Position numbers and translations under genes: made by a program | Shown: piece by piece, positions 26,401-35,650 of the stretch | Position numbering within the stretch: the stretch's first letter is position 1 | Layout of the letters: the number at the start of each line of letters is the position of its first letter | The notes under the pieces: generated by a model | Databases searched by the model: none | Told to the model about the DNA's origin: nothing | The model's input: only the letters and a program-made list of their open reading frames with translations | NCBI RefSeq assembly: GCF_013166575.1 | Contig: NZ_JABKKE010000006.1 | Location: forward strand, 1-64,000 | Reading direction: 5' to 3' | Source: Xylanibacter rodentium | GTDB taxonomy: Bacteria > Bacteroidota > Bacteroidia > Bacteroidales > Bacteroidaceae | Length of the DNA stretch: 64,000 bases

Positions 26401-27829
26401 CTTTCGTTTCCGTCGGTGTCCCAGGAGTCAGTGTCAAGGCATCCATGGTATACATCTTGTTATCCCGCGTGCTCATCACTATTGAGCCGTCGGGCTTCAT
26501 AGCCGTCATCATCACATAATTGGCCCAGTCGCCTTTATGTCCTGGTGCCGGCATAATGATATCGGCCACCGGCTGTTCCGTAACCGATATACAGGACACG
26601 CCGGCCGACTCCTGCGATGCCCATATATTGCCGCGACGGTCGACAAACAAGCCTGTAAGATAGTTGCTTCCTATCACGGCCTGCTCGTCCGAGGCCGACA
26701 AGTGACGTATGGCACCCGTAGTATGGTCGTAGATGAATAGTCCGTTGCCGTAGGAGGCTATATAGAACAAGCCGTCATGTCCTCTCCTGACATTGTATTT
26801 CCTTTGACGCTCTGCCGTAAATTTCATGTCGGGCAACAGTGACAGCATCCTCACACTGCCGTCAGGAGCAAATATCCACAGCTTCCCGCTACTGTTCGAC
26901 TCAAAGAAAAAACCGTCGGCAGAATCGAGCAACAGCCCGTTGGCTACCTGATATTGTTGCGGTTTGGAACATTCCCATGTATTCAGATCTACACAGTAAG
27001 TCTCGCCACTGAACACCATCCACTTGTCACGCCATACAAAATTGCTCCTTATCGTCCGAACATTTCCCAATGCCGGCGGTATGACGACAGAGCGCAACAA
27101 TCGTCCGTCAGGTGCAAACATCTCCACAGTATTGTCTTCCGACAGACACAGCACATTGCCATGATACTCGTTTCCCATGATATATTTGCGTCCCGCCACC
27201 ACGGTATGCACCTTTCCCGTACTGTCTATACGCAATAGTCCGCTTGAAGTAAAAGCCCAGATATTGTGCCGGCCGTCCTCAACCAGACGGGCTATGGTAT
27301 CGCTCGGCAGCCGTCCACCGGATTTTGTATAGTCTGTACATGCAAATACGCCATTCTTATAACTCACATGTCTTATTCCCGACCGCGTGTCATACATCCA
27401 CATATCGTCTCCCGAGAGCAGAAACCGGCGGTATGAACGGTGCTCGTCGCCACGTCCGGTATAGTCGGCAAAACGCCCTTTCTTGAGGTCGTAGCAGGCA
27501 AATGTAAACGTCGACGTGTGTACCCACAACAGCCCGTTGCGGCTGTCATGATACAGATTGCCGGGCGTGGCATCTATCTTTCGTGTCCGTTCGCTCCCCA
27601 ACGAGTAGTAGTTTACGAATGAGTATCCATCGTAACGGCACAGTCCGTATGACGCCCCCATCCACATAAATCCGTCATTGTCCTGTACCATGTCGTATAC
27701 GGTATTGCTCGAAAGACCGTCAGCCGAAGAAACTGTCTTTCCGGAGAATGCCATGCGATATATGTCTGCACCACCGGCAGAGACATGTATAATGATTGCG
27801 ATTAGTAGTAGTAAAGTTCTTATGTACAT
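23465..27829 (-). CDS. Hybrid two-component system sensor/regulator (HTCS)
   Basis: A 1454-residue one-protein signalling system. It has an N-terminal signal peptide and then two seven-bladed Reg_prop propellers as periplasmic sensor (repeated VYDMVQDNDGFMWMG-type motifs, about 20-640). A YYY domain and a transmembrane segment (about 785-805) follow. The kinase core has ITHEFRTPLAIIQG near residue 908. The receiver has CDVMLPDMSG near 1200, then a Ser-rich linker (about 1277-1305) and an AraC-type DNA-binding domain. The start at 27829 (MYIRTLLLLIAII) gives a proper signal peptide, with a TATATTTG box at 27854-27861. HTCS proteins bind oligosaccharides released from a target glycan and activate the adjacent locus; here the neighbours indicate pectin, probably rhamnogalacturonan I. 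Confidence 0.92.
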   Translation of the reverse strand: MYIRTLLLLIAIIIHVSAGGADIYRMAFSGKTVSSADGLSSNTVYDMVQDNDGFMWMGASYGLCRYDGYSFVNYYSLGSERTRKIDATPGNLYHDSRNGLLWVHTSTFTFACYDLKKGRFADYTGRGDEHRSYRRFLLSGDDMWMYDTRSGIRHVSYKNGVFACTDYTKSGGRLPSDTIARLVEDGRHNIWAFTSSGLLRIDSTGKVHTVVAGRKYIMGNEYHGNVLCLSEDNTVEMFAPDGRLLRSVVIPPALGNVRTIRSNFVWRDKWMVFSGETYCVDLNTWECSKPQQYQVANGLLLDSADGFFFESNSSGKLWIFAPDGSVRMLSLLPDMKFTAERQRKYNVRRGHDGLFYIASYGNGLFIYDHTTGAIRHLSASDEQAVIGSNYLTGLFVDRRGNIWASQESAGVSCISVTEQPVADIIMPAPGHKGDWANYVMMTAMKPDGSIVMSTRDNKMYTMDALTLTPGTPTETKACAYAYMTDTDGHEWIATRGAGLYVDGRRYSKHDAGRHIPTNDFYDIWQDGYGRVWLASYENGIVVTEYEADGNLRFLNLLTRSINESRLHKFEPGPDGWLWIASSNGLYAVDTKRQNITNDDFLCFNTANGRFPFDEMRTIRYAGGYLWAGGKGSGVVRCKFDKNMAITECTALTTGKGLADNNVCSILDDRFGNIWVATTNGLSRIYDRDMKVKTFMFGNMPERNDYSDNCALRLADGRLLFGTRHGLTLITPRQRYESDSRRPAEVCVTDILVNGRSVSADSVLNQAVSLISEIVLGHNENTISLSFSNFEYDDINSSLYQYYLEGSDRTWRPVTSINHVEYNNLPSGKYIFHIRALSNNKWSPERDVTIIIRRPWYSTWPAWFIYAALSMMFGLYIYTNARERLRLHQQMKLEKQLTEFRLNFFTSITHEFRTPLAIIQGAVDKLNNDRSSRAALQTARRGTRRLLRLVDMLMEFRRVNTGNIRLQVERDDIIGFVRNIYQDFWSIARRKDMRTVFTPFAKRYDVEFDHRMVETIVYNLMSNAIKYAPEHGMATLSVRLDGDSIVIAVEDDGPGISDEQQASLFQPFMQGHVSQGGMGIGLYVAHSMAVLHHGTMTYRRKPEGGSVFTVMLPADGNAYSDADRKRGMAVDTSVGQRHDDGCEDIIRELRPEALNDTRIAIIEDDPDMMEQISCETGRYFRTDCYTTGLAALTGIAERMPALVICDVMLPDMSGYDIVKQLKSADVTAVIPVIMLTALDDENHQLRSYNAGADDYMVKPCNFRLLIGRAVQLIRQARAVNSSSVSSAFSSTSSDVSSGTSPSDCCPVDVRSDGQYGVKTCILTSPADKNFIDRVATIVAQHVADPDFTVDVLAAQMGIGRTKVFSKMKELIGMSPNKYLQNERMRIAADLLAEGNLTVSEVSYRVGIKDASYFNKCFKAKYGVVPSKYSGNKEQLNQEENIHENKDKPQDKNNGI

Positions 27830-27853
27830 GACATACAGTTTGTTATTTGTCTG

Positions 27854-27861
27854 CAAATATA
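27854..27861 (-). promoter_or_regulatory. Promoter -7 box of the HTCS gene
   Basis: The minus strand reads TATATTTG, matching TAnnTTTG, 24 bp before the chosen HTCS start. Confidence 0.55.
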
Positions 27862-27936
27862 CTAATAAAAAAGTCATAATCGTACGATTTTACTGTTTTA
27901 TGAACGATAATACTCTAATTTGAAGTCTGTTTATTG

Positions 27937-27944
27937 TAATTTTG
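27937..27944 (+). promoter_or_regulatory. Promoter -7 box of the GH27 gene/plus-strand PUL operon
   Basis: TAATTTTG matches TAnnTTTG, about 90 bp before the GH27 start. It is divergent from the HTCS promoter, as expected if the HTCS protein binds in between. Confidence 0.5.
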
Positions 27945-28034
27945 TTGCGTGAATGTTCCATATCCACAAGGCCGGAATATACGGATATCAAATATTACGA
28001 AACATATATGACGATCTATTATAAAAAAACATTT

Positions 28035-29648
28035 ATGAAAAAAGCATTCTTATATGCACTGTCATCGGTTTTCCTGCTCGTACCTGTCATCTCTTCGGCA
28101 TCATCATATAACGACGTAAAAGCGAAGACAGTACAGTCACCGATAATGGGCTGGAGTTCGTGGAACACTTACCACGTCAACATCAGCGACTCGCTTATCA
28201 TACGGCAGGCCGACGCTCTGGTCTCCACAGGCCTATCACGTGCAGGCTACCGTCAGATAAACATCGACGACGGTTTCTTCGGATGGCGCGACTCCACAGG
28301 CACTATGCATCCTCATCCACAACGCTTTCCACGCGGCATGCGCTTCGTTTCCGACCATATCCATTCGCTCGGCCTCAAAGCCGGCATATATTCGGACGCC
28401 GGAGCAAACACCTGCGGTTCGCGGTATGACGATGACGAGAACGGTTTTGGCGCCGGCCTCTACGGTCACGAGGAACAAGACGCGCGTCTCTATTTCGGAG
28501 AATGGGGGTTCGACTTCATCAAGATAGACTATTGCGGCGCAGGCCACGAGCTCAATCTCAACGAACAGAAACGATACACCGAAATAAGCCGTGCTTTCCG
28601 CGCTGCCGGTCACGGTGATGTGGCGGTGAACATCTGCCGGTGGACATTCCCCGGAACGTGGGCGGCAGAGCTGGCCGGTTCGTGGCGCATCAGTCAGGAC
28701 ATACGTCCACGGTGGTCGTCGGTGTCCGACATCATCGGCAAGAACATGTATCTGTCGGCCTATTGCAGCCCCGGACACTACAACGACATGGACATGCTCG
28801 AAATAGGTCGCGGACTGAGCGACAACGAAGAAGAAGTACACTTTGGCATGTGGTGCATAATGAGCTCACCGCTACTTATCGGTTGCGACCTCACCCGCTT
28901 GTCCGAAGCATCGCTGAATCTGCTATCCAATCCCGAACTTATAGCACTCAACCAGGATTCCCTCGGTCTTCAGGCCCGTGTGGTAGCACGTTGCGGCAAT
29001 GGCTATGTGCTGGCCAAAGACATCGAACGGCGCCATGGGAAAGTACAGGCTGTAGCTCTATACAATCCGTCGGACTCTGCGTGCCATTTCTCCGTACCGC
29101 TCTCACAGTTGGGCATGGGCGGCCGTGTGAGTCTGCGCAACCTTATCCGCCGTTGCGACATGAAACCTGTACGCGACAGCATTGTCCACACCCTGTCTCC
29201 GCGCAGCGTCCTGATTATGCGTGCCGAAGCCACCCGTCGCATAGAGACATCACACTATGAGGCGGAGTGGGCCTATCTTCCGTGTTTCGACGCCCTCGGG
29301 AAACGCAAATACCAGGTTATCTACGCCCGCAACGAGGCGGCATCGGGCGGCATGGTAGTGTCATATCTCGGCGGTAGACCAGAGAACACAGCCCGATGGA
29401 CCGACGTCTGGAGCGACCGCGGAGGCCGCTATCTACTCACTGTGAGATATGTCCCTGCCGTACGTCGTGCACTTGAGATTTCCGTTAACGGTGGCAAACC
29501 GACACGTCTTGACCGGCTTTCCTACACGGACAGCATGGCCGAAGTAACCGTTCCCATCACACTTCATCCGGGATATAACACCATCGAGATGGGCAATCCA
29601 TACGGTTGGGCACCGGACATAGACTGCTTCAAACTGTCCAAACTATAA
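28035..29648 (+). CDS. Alpha-galactosidase, GH27
   Basis: A 537-residue exported enzyme with signal peptide MKKAFLYALSSVFLLVPVIS. The GH27 barrel shows MGWSSWNTYHVN, the nucleophile aspartate in FIKIDYCG (about residue 162) and the acid/base aspartate in SQDIRPRW (about 220). A beta domain follows and then a C-terminal carbohydrate-binding-like module (about 400-537). The start at 28035 is chosen because the upstream frame lacks signal-peptide character. It removes alpha-linked galactose from side chains, which fits rhamnogalacturonan I or galactomannan; the neighbours favour pectin. It is followed by GH78 after 57 bp on the same strand. Confidence 0.9.
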   Translation: MKKAFLYALSSVFLLVPVISSASSYNDVKAKTVQSPIMGWSSWNTYHVNISDSLIIRQADALVSTGLSRAGYRQINIDDGFFGWRDSTGTMHPHPQRFPRGMRFVSDHIHSLGLKAGIYSDAGANTCGSRYDDDENGFGAGLYGHEEQDARLYFGEWGFDFIKIDYCGAGHELNLNEQKRYTEISRAFRAAGHGDVAVNICRWTFPGTWAAELAGSWRISQDIRPRWSSVSDIIGKNMYLSAYCSPGHYNDMDMLEIGRGLSDNEEEVHFGMWCIMSSPLLIGCDLTRLSEASLNLLSNPELIALNQDSLGLQARVVARCGNGYVLAKDIERRHGKVQAVALYNPSDSACHFSVPLSQLGMGGRVSLRNLIRRCDMKPVRDSIVHTLSPRSVLIMRAEATRRIETSHYEAEWAYLPCFDALGKRKYQVIYARNEAASGGMVVSYLGGRPENTARWTDVWSDRGGRYLLTVRYVPAVRRALEISVNGGKPTRLDRLSYTDSMAEVTVPITLHPGYNTIEMGNPYGWAPDIDCFKLSKL

Positions 29649-29705
29649 CCGATGAATTGTTACACGGCCCGTATAATAAAAGAAAAAAAACAACTCAAAC
29701 AATAT

Positions 29706-32387
29706 ATGAGAACAATAATCATATTGCTTGCCGCGATAGTACTGACCGGCACTACTGCTCAAGCCAAGATCTCACTGCCCCGCCTCACCGTCGAAGGACA
29801 GACACATCCAGTCGGCATAGATGTTGCGACACCACGCTTCGGATGGCAGATATGGTCAGACCGCAACAATGTTGTCCAACGCTCCTACCGCATACTTGTT
29901 GCCTCTTCCATGGAAAATATAGAGCGCAGTGTAGGTGATGTATGGGACAGCGGCACAGTCATATCCGGCTCATCACAGTGGGTTGCCTTCAAAGGCCATC
30001 CACTGCGGCCCAACACCGAATACTTCTGGAAAGTGCAGGTGGCCACCAACCGCGGAACAACAGAATGGAGCCACGTGTCCAGCTGGAGCACCGGACTGAT
30101 GTGTCCCGGCCAATGGCAAGGCCACTGGATAGGTCTCGACTCACTGCTGCCCGACGAGAGCGACAGCCGTCACAGCCGCATAGCCTCGCGATACCTCAGA
30201 CGCGAGTTTGAGACAGCCGGCTGTAGCGTACGCCGCGCCACAATACACATCTGCGGTCTCGGTCTATATACATTATATATAAACGGACACCGCGTAGGCA
30301 ATGGCGACGTACTGACACCGGCACCTACTGATTATACCAAGTCCGTCATATACAACACATACGACGTAACGACACTCATCAGCCGGCGCAATGCTTTGGG
30401 TGTAGCACTGGCCGGCGGCCATTATTTCGCCCAGACGCAGAATTATCATACAAACGTGCGCGTCACTTACGGATATCCCAAGCTCATGGCAACACTGTTT
30501 GTCGAATATACCGACGGCCACACGGACACCCTGTCGGCAGACAGCACATGGCGCATCAGTGCCGAAGGGCCCGTACGCTATGCCAACGAATACGACGGAG
30601 AACTCTATGATGCACGCAGGCAGCTTGCAGGATGGACGGAATGGGGGTATGACGACAGCAAGTGGATGAAAGCCCGCAACGTGGGTGCGCCCGGCGGACG
30701 GCTACGCGGAAATGTAACACCACCGATGGAGGTCTATGAGAAAAACCGTCCCGTGGCTTTACGGCGATATGGCCGGCGGTATATCGCTGACTTCGGGACC
30801 AACGGCGCCGGTCGCATACGCATGATGATGCGAGGCCAAGCGGGCGACACCATTGTCATACGCCATGCCGAACGGTTGGACCGCGGCGACAGTACGCTAT
30901 ACACCGACAACCTGCGCAGCGCCGAAGCAACGGTGCGCTATGTCTCCGACGGGCAACAGCGGGAGTGGGCACCGGAGTTCACATACTACGGATTCCGTTA
31001 TGCCGAGATAACGGGTACAGGACCATTGACCGAGAACGACATTGTGCGCGAACTGATAGCCGACCGCATGGACGACACCAACACAGACTTCCATGCCGGG
31101 ACCACCGACGGCAGCACCATGCTCAACGACATCATATCATGTGCGCGCCGGGGCATCAGGAGCAACTACAAGGGCATGCCCGTCGACTGCCCGCAGCGTG
31201 ACGAGCGCATGCCTTGGCTGGGCGACCGCACTACGGGATGCTTCGGTGAGAGCTACACGGCCGACTGCCACAGTCTTTACGCAAAATGGGTGGCCGACAT
31301 ATGTCAGTCGCAACGCAACGACGGATGCATCAGCGATGTGGCTCCGGCCTACTGGCGACTGTACAACGGCAATGTGACATGGCCCGCGGCACTGCCTTTC
31401 GCCTGCGACATGCTATACCGCCAATACGGAGACCTGCGCCCCATGCAGGAGAGCTACGAACCGATAAAGCGCTTCATGGAATATGTCGAAAAGAAGCACC
31501 AGCGAGATGGTTTGATACAGTACGACCGCTATGGCGACTGGTGTGTGCCGCCGGAATCGCCAACGCTTGTCCACAGCAAAGACCCTGCAAGACAAACCGA
31601 CGGCCGGCTGATTGCATCGGCATATTATCTGTATCTGTGCCGTATGATGGAAGGCTACGCATCGTTGCTGGGCCATACGGCCGATGCAAAGTATTTCCGC
31701 CACAAGGCCGATGCCATGACCGTGGCTGTCAACGACACTTTCTTAGTCAACGGACGCTATGCCAACGGCACCGTCACGGCCAATCTATTGCCGCTGGCTA
31801 TGGGAATCGTTCCGCAGAACCACGCCGCGGCACTGTCCGACAGCATTGTCAGCACAATCACCAAGCGGCACAACGGACACATCGGCGCCGGAGTAATCGG
31901 CATACAGTGGCTCATGCGATGGTTGTCCGACTCCGGTCATGGTGACATGGCTTATACCATGGCCACATCCGATACATATCCCGGATGGGGATATATGGTA
32001 CGGCAAGGCGCCACAACCATTTGGGAACTATGGAACGGTGACACGGCCAATCCGTCTATGAACAGCGGCAATCATGTGATGCTGCTCGGCGACCTTCTCC
32101 CCTGGTGCTATGAACGGCTGGGCGGAATACGCCCGGATATCAGCCGGCCCGGCTTCCGTCATATCATTCTTAAGCCCGACTTTTCTGTCAAAGAGCTGGA
32201 AAGCATCACAGTTGCCCACCCGTCACCATACGGTATCATACGGAGCAACTGGAAAAGAGATGCCGGAAAGATAGTCTGGAATGTCAGCATTCCTGCCAAT
32301 ACCACGGCTGAAATACATCTGCCGAACGGTCGGGTCAAGCATATCGGCTCGGGAGAGTACCGGTTTAAATGCCGTAATGGATTGTAA
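29706..32387 (+). CDS. Alpha-L-rhamnosidase, GH78
   Basis: An 893-residue exported enzyme with signal peptide MRTIIILLAAIVLTGTTAQA. Fibronectin-like and beta-sandwich N-terminal domains are followed by an (alpha/alpha)6 catalytic barrel. The GH78 signature PVDCPQRDERMPWLGDR lies near residue 491 and contains the catalytic acid. WELWNGDTANPSMNSGNH, and a C-terminal beta-domain, follow. It cleaves terminal alpha-L-rhamnose, a main-chain sugar of rhamnogalacturonan I. It lies between GH27 and the SASA esterase, 58 bp before the latter, in one plus-strand operon. Confidence 0.92.
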   Translation: MRTIIILLAAIVLTGTTAQAKISLPRLTVEGQTHPVGIDVATPRFGWQIWSDRNNVVQRSYRILVASSMENIERSVGDVWDSGTVISGSSQWVAFKGHPLRPNTEYFWKVQVATNRGTTEWSHVSSWSTGLMCPGQWQGHWIGLDSLLPDESDSRHSRIASRYLRREFETAGCSVRRATIHICGLGLYTLYINGHRVGNGDVLTPAPTDYTKSVIYNTYDVTTLISRRNALGVALAGGHYFAQTQNYHTNVRVTYGYPKLMATLFVEYTDGHTDTLSADSTWRISAEGPVRYANEYDGELYDARRQLAGWTEWGYDDSKWMKARNVGAPGGRLRGNVTPPMEVYEKNRPVALRRYGRRYIADFGTNGAGRIRMMMRGQAGDTIVIRHAERLDRGDSTLYTDNLRSAEATVRYVSDGQQREWAPEFTYYGFRYAEITGTGPLTENDIVRELIADRMDDTNTDFHAGTTDGSTMLNDIISCARRGIRSNYKGMPVDCPQRDERMPWLGDRTTGCFGESYTADCHSLYAKWVADICQSQRNDGCISDVAPAYWRLYNGNVTWPAALPFACDMLYRQYGDLRPMQESYEPIKRFMEYVEKKHQRDGLIQYDRYGDWCVPPESPTLVHSKDPARQTDGRLIASAYYLYLCRMMEGYASLLGHTADAKYFRHKADAMTVAVNDTFLVNGRYANGTVTANLLPLAMGIVPQNHAAALSDSIVSTITKRHNGHIGAGVIGIQWLMRWLSDSGHGDMAYTMATSDTYPGWGYMVRQGATTIWELWNGDTANPSMNSGNHVMLLGDLLPWCYERLGGIRPDISRPGFRHIILKPDFSVKELESITVAHPSPYGIIRSNWKRDAGKIVWNVSIPANTTAEIHLPNGRVKHIGSGEYRFKCRNGL

Positions 32388-32445
32388 CATCTATAAGTAA
32401 GTGAACAACATTATTATTTTATATAAGTTAGTCCAAACAACTACA

Positions 32446-33822
32446 ATGAAAAGATTATTTTATATTTTAGGATTGTTACCCCTCATAACGATACAAGTAG
32501 TAGCACAGAGTCTGACGCTTGGTCCCATATTCTCTGACAACATGATTCTGCAGCAAGGACAACCGTTGCCTGTATGGGGCAAAGCGGCACCAAAAACAAA
32601 AGTGACCGTAACCTTCGGCAAATTCAAGGCGAAAGCCGTAGCCGACGGCAAAGGCCACTGGCAGGCCATGCTACCATCACAAAAAGCATCTTTCGAAGGG
32701 TGTGTGTTTACCGTCAAGGCAGGCAAGCAGCAGCTGACACTCGACAATGTGGTAGTGGGCGAGGTATGGGTGGCCGCCGGACAGTCAAACATGGAGTATA
32801 CAATGAAGAAGTATCGCACTTACCAAAAACCATACAAAGGCAAAGATCTGGCCGCAGAAGAGCTGACAAAATCCGAGAACACCAAGATACGCGTGTTCAC
32901 GTGTCCGCGCAAAGGAAATGATACAGGCTGGAACAATGCCAATAGTGAGAGTCTGCCTATGGTCTCGGCTCCCGGCTATTTCTGTGTACGCCATCTGCAA
33001 GACTCCCTACAGGTGCCTGTTGGCATCATCAGTACAGCAGTAGGCGGTACGATGGTTGAGACATGGCGTAAGGGAGGTGAGTGGTACAACAAAATGATTG
33101 CACCTTACGTGCCTTTCGCCATACGCGGCTTTCTGTGGTATCAAGGCGAGAACAACTGCACTAACCGTGAGCGCAATTACGCCTCAATGTTCAAGGCGAT
33201 GACAGAAGAGTGGCGACAGGAATGGGGTGTCAGCGAAGCCCCTTTCCTTACTGTAATGCTGGCTCCTCATATATATAGCGACCGTCACCATAGGCGCGGT
33301 GTAGTGGATGCCGAGGAACTTCCGCGTTTCCGGCAACAGCAGATGGCCTGCCTGGACAGCGTCAGCAATACGGAAATAATCTTCAACCCCGACCTTGTGG
33401 ACGACCTCTTCGATATACACCACTCTTATAAATGGGAAGTAGGCCGGCGTCTTTCCGTACTTGCACTGAACAAAGTATATGGCCGTACGGAATTGGAGTG
33501 GAGCGGTCCGAGAGCCGACACCATGACACGTGAAAAGAACAGATTGACAGTACACTTCACACACGTAGGCACCGGATTTGAAAAAAAGCAGAAAGGCCTG
33601 GAGCGTAAGTCGGGAAGCATGCTCCGATGGTTTGAAATGGCCGGTAGCGACGGCGTGTGGCATGCCGCCAATGCAGAAATCATCGACAACAGTCACGTCA
33701 GCGTATGGTCGGAAGCCGTACCCCACCCCGTCAGCGTGCGGTATCTGTGGCACGAGACCGCCACATCTGTCGATCTGCGTAACTCCGAAGGTCTTTGCGC
33801 ATTTCCTTTTCTTCTACAATAG
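32446..33822 (+). CDS. Sialate O-acetylesterase-type (SASA) carbohydrate esterase
   Basis: A 458-residue exported SGNH-type esterase with signal peptide MKRLFYILGLLPLITIQVVA. The catalytic serine block is VAAGQSNMEY (about residue 112) and the Asp-His pair lies in DLFDIHHSYK (about 322). Proteins annotated as sialate O-acetylesterase in plant-glycan loci often deacetylate pectin or xylan. With GH78, GH28 and PL11 nearby, pectin deacetylation is the likely role, but the substrate is inference. A T-tailed hairpin at 33846-33887 ends the transcript. Confidence 0.85.
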   Translation: MKRLFYILGLLPLITIQVVAQSLTLGPIFSDNMILQQGQPLPVWGKAAPKTKVTVTFGKFKAKAVADGKGHWQAMLPSQKASFEGCVFTVKAGKQQLTLDNVVVGEVWVAAGQSNMEYTMKKYRTYQKPYKGKDLAAEELTKSENTKIRVFTCPRKGNDTGWNNANSESLPMVSAPGYFCVRHLQDSLQVPVGIISTAVGGTMVETWRKGGEWYNKMIAPYVPFAIRGFLWYQGENNCTNRERNYASMFKAMTEEWRQEWGVSEAPFLTVMLAPHIYSDRHHRRGVVDAEELPRFRQQQMACLDSVSNTEIIFNPDLVDDLFDIHHSYKWEVGRRLSVLALNKVYGRTELEWSGPRADTMTREKNRLTVHFTHVGTGFEKKQKGLERKSGSMLRWFEMAGSDGVWHAANAEIIDNSHVSVWSEAVPHPVSVRYLWHETATSVDLRNSEGLCAFPFLLQ

Positions 33823-33845
33823 TTTCATCATAGATACGCAGATAT

Positions 33846-33887
33846 TCGTCTGCCTCCGACAGAAAGCCGACAGCAGACGATTTTTTT
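33846..33887 (+). terminator. Rho-independent terminator after the SASA esterase gene
   Basis: Arms TCGTCTGC and GCAGACGA (8 bp, perfect) are followed directly by TTTTTTT, 24 bp past the stop codon. Confidence 0.8.
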
Positions 33888-34008
33888 CTTTGTTTGAACT
33901 AGATGAATATATATTATTTAATTAAAGAAAGAGGCTTCTGCAGTATAAACCCAAGATTATATTCACTTTATCAGTATACAACAATAACTTAAAAAAACAA
34001 ATAACAAA

Positions 34009-35478
34009 ATGAAAAGAATACTTTTACTGTCAGCACTCATGATGAGCCTCGTCATCAATGCCGCGACCGATTATGACGTGAGAGACTTCGGAGCCTTGGG
34101 CGACGGCAAGACACTCGACCACACGGCCATCAACCGTGCCATAGACACTTGCGTGGCACATGGCGGCGGTCGTGTGGTGCTGCCTGCAGGCACGTATCTG
34201 TGCGGAAGCATACGTATGAAGAGCAATGTAGAGCTGCACATTTCGGCCGGTGCCACTATCCTGGCCGCACCGGCATCCATGAAAGCATATGACGAGGCCG
34301 AGCCATGGGAGGGGCCGGCCTATCAGGATGGCGGCCACACCTATTTCCACAACAGTCTCATATGGGCCGTGGGACAGAACAACGTTTCTATCACAGGCCG
34401 CGGAATGATAGACGGCAAGGGGCTGACCAAGAAAGATACAGAGAAAGGCGGCAATCTGCAGGGCGGCAACATAGGCACCGGTGACAAGGCCATCGCACTG
34501 AAAGAGTGCCGCAACGTACTCATACGCGACGTGACGATATATCGCGGAGGTCACTTTGCCATCATCATGACCGGTTGCGACATAGGCACAGTGGACAACG
34601 TGACGATAGACACCAACCGCGACGGCTTCGACATCGACTGCTGCAAATATCTCACAGTGAGCAACTGCAAGATAAACACTCCGAGCGACGACGCGTTGGT
34701 GCTCAAAAGTTCGTATGCGCTGAAACGTCCTGTGCTATGCGAACACATCGCAGTGACCAACTGTGTCATCACAGGTTACAAGATGGGTACGCTACTCGAC
34801 GGAACTTACATACCGGAAAAGGTGAACTGGGTGTGCGGCCGCTTCAAGCTGGGAACGGAGTCAAACGGCGGCTACCGCAACATCGCTCTGAGCAACTGCA
34901 CGTTCATGTACAGCAGCGGACTGGCATTCGAGGAAGTGGACCAGGGACTGATGGAAAACATCGTTGTCAGCAACATCACCATGAGCCACGTCCACCACTA
35001 TCCTATATACATCACTACAGGCTGCCGAAACCGAGGACCTAAGGAGCGCAACACAGTGTCTTCGGGTGCCGACATACAGATAAGCAATGTCATAGCCGAC
35101 GATGTGGACTCATTGGCAGGCATCATCGTGACCGGCATGCCGGGCCATCCGCTGCGCAACATCGCACTGAACAACATCCGTATAAAATACCGTGGCGGCG
35201 GCACAGCAGACCTTGCCAAACGCGAATACCGTGAACAAGGCACCAACTATCCCGAACCACGCTTCGCCGGTCCTACTCCTGCATACGGCCTGTATGCCCG
35301 GCACGTGGACGGACTTGACCTAAACCACATCACGTTCTACACCGAACGTCCCGACTATCGGCCTGCAGTGATGCTGGACGATGTCAAGAACGAGAGCATC
35401 ACCGATCTGAAAGCACCTGAGGTGAAGGGCGTGAAAAAGGTGGTGAAACTGTCCGGCAACAACCGAAACAATAAATGA
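34009..35478 (+). CDS. Polygalacturonase-like glycoside hydrolase, GH28
   Basis: A 489-residue exported right-handed beta-helix enzyme; the signal peptide ends near residue 20. An N-terminal pectate-lyase-like strand YDVRDFGALGDGKTLDHTAI is followed by the helix. The active-site region is INTPSDDALVLKS (about residue 220) in the arrangement seen in Bacteroidetes GH28 members, with the preceding DGFDIDCC. It cleaves galacturonic acid linkages in homogalacturonan or rhamnogalacturonan. It is separated from the SASA gene by a terminator and about 185 bp without a clear promoter box, so its transcription may be independent. Confidence 0.88.
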   Translation: MKRILLLSALMMSLVINAATDYDVRDFGALGDGKTLDHTAINRAIDTCVAHGGGRVVLPAGTYLCGSIRMKSNVELHISAGATILAAPASMKAYDEAEPWEGPAYQDGGHTYFHNSLIWAVGQNNVSITGRGMIDGKGLTKKDTEKGGNLQGGNIGTGDKAIALKECRNVLIRDVTIYRGGHFAIIMTGCDIGTVDNVTIDTNRDGFDIDCCKYLTVSNCKINTPSDDALVLKSSYALKRPVLCEHIAVTNCVITGYKMGTLLDGTYIPEKVNWVCGRFKLGTESNGGYRNIALSNCTFMYSSGLAFEEVDQGLMENIVVSNITMSHVHHYPIYITTGCRNRGPKERNTVSSGADIQISNVIADDVDSLAGIIVTGMPGHPLRNIALNNIRIKYRGGGTADLAKREYREQGTNYPEPRFAGPTPAYGLYARHVDGLDLNHITFYTERPDYRPAVMLDDVKNESITDLKAPEVKGVKKVVKLSGNNRNNK

Positions 35479-35517
35479 ACTGAACTCCAGGCTACCTGAA
35501 GAACAAAGATAAAATCG

Positions 35518-35576
35518 AAGAATCCGAACGGAGAGTTGACACTATGAATATGCCGTCTCTCCATTCGGATTCTTTA
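35518..35576 (+). terminator. Terminator after the GH28 gene
   Basis: An 18-bp stem (AAGAATCCGAACGGAGAG against CTCTCCATTCGGATTCTT, one mismatch) with a 21-nt loop, continued by TAATTT. It lies about 40 bp past the stop. Confidence 0.8.
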
Positions 35577-35592
35577 ATTTCGGGATGTTTAA

Positions 35593-35636
35593 GAAGTGAT
35601 TCCCGAACGTTTTTCCTATCGCTTAGGAATCACTTC
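35593..35636 (-). terminator. Hairpin after the minus-strand GH28-like gene
   Basis: Perfect 11-bp arms GAAGTGATTCC and GGAATCACTTC with a 22-nt loop, 15 bp past the stop at 35651. The T-run is weak. It faces the preceding terminator, and the two separate converging operons. Confidence 0.6.
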
Positions 35637-35650
35637 ATCCGATATATTCA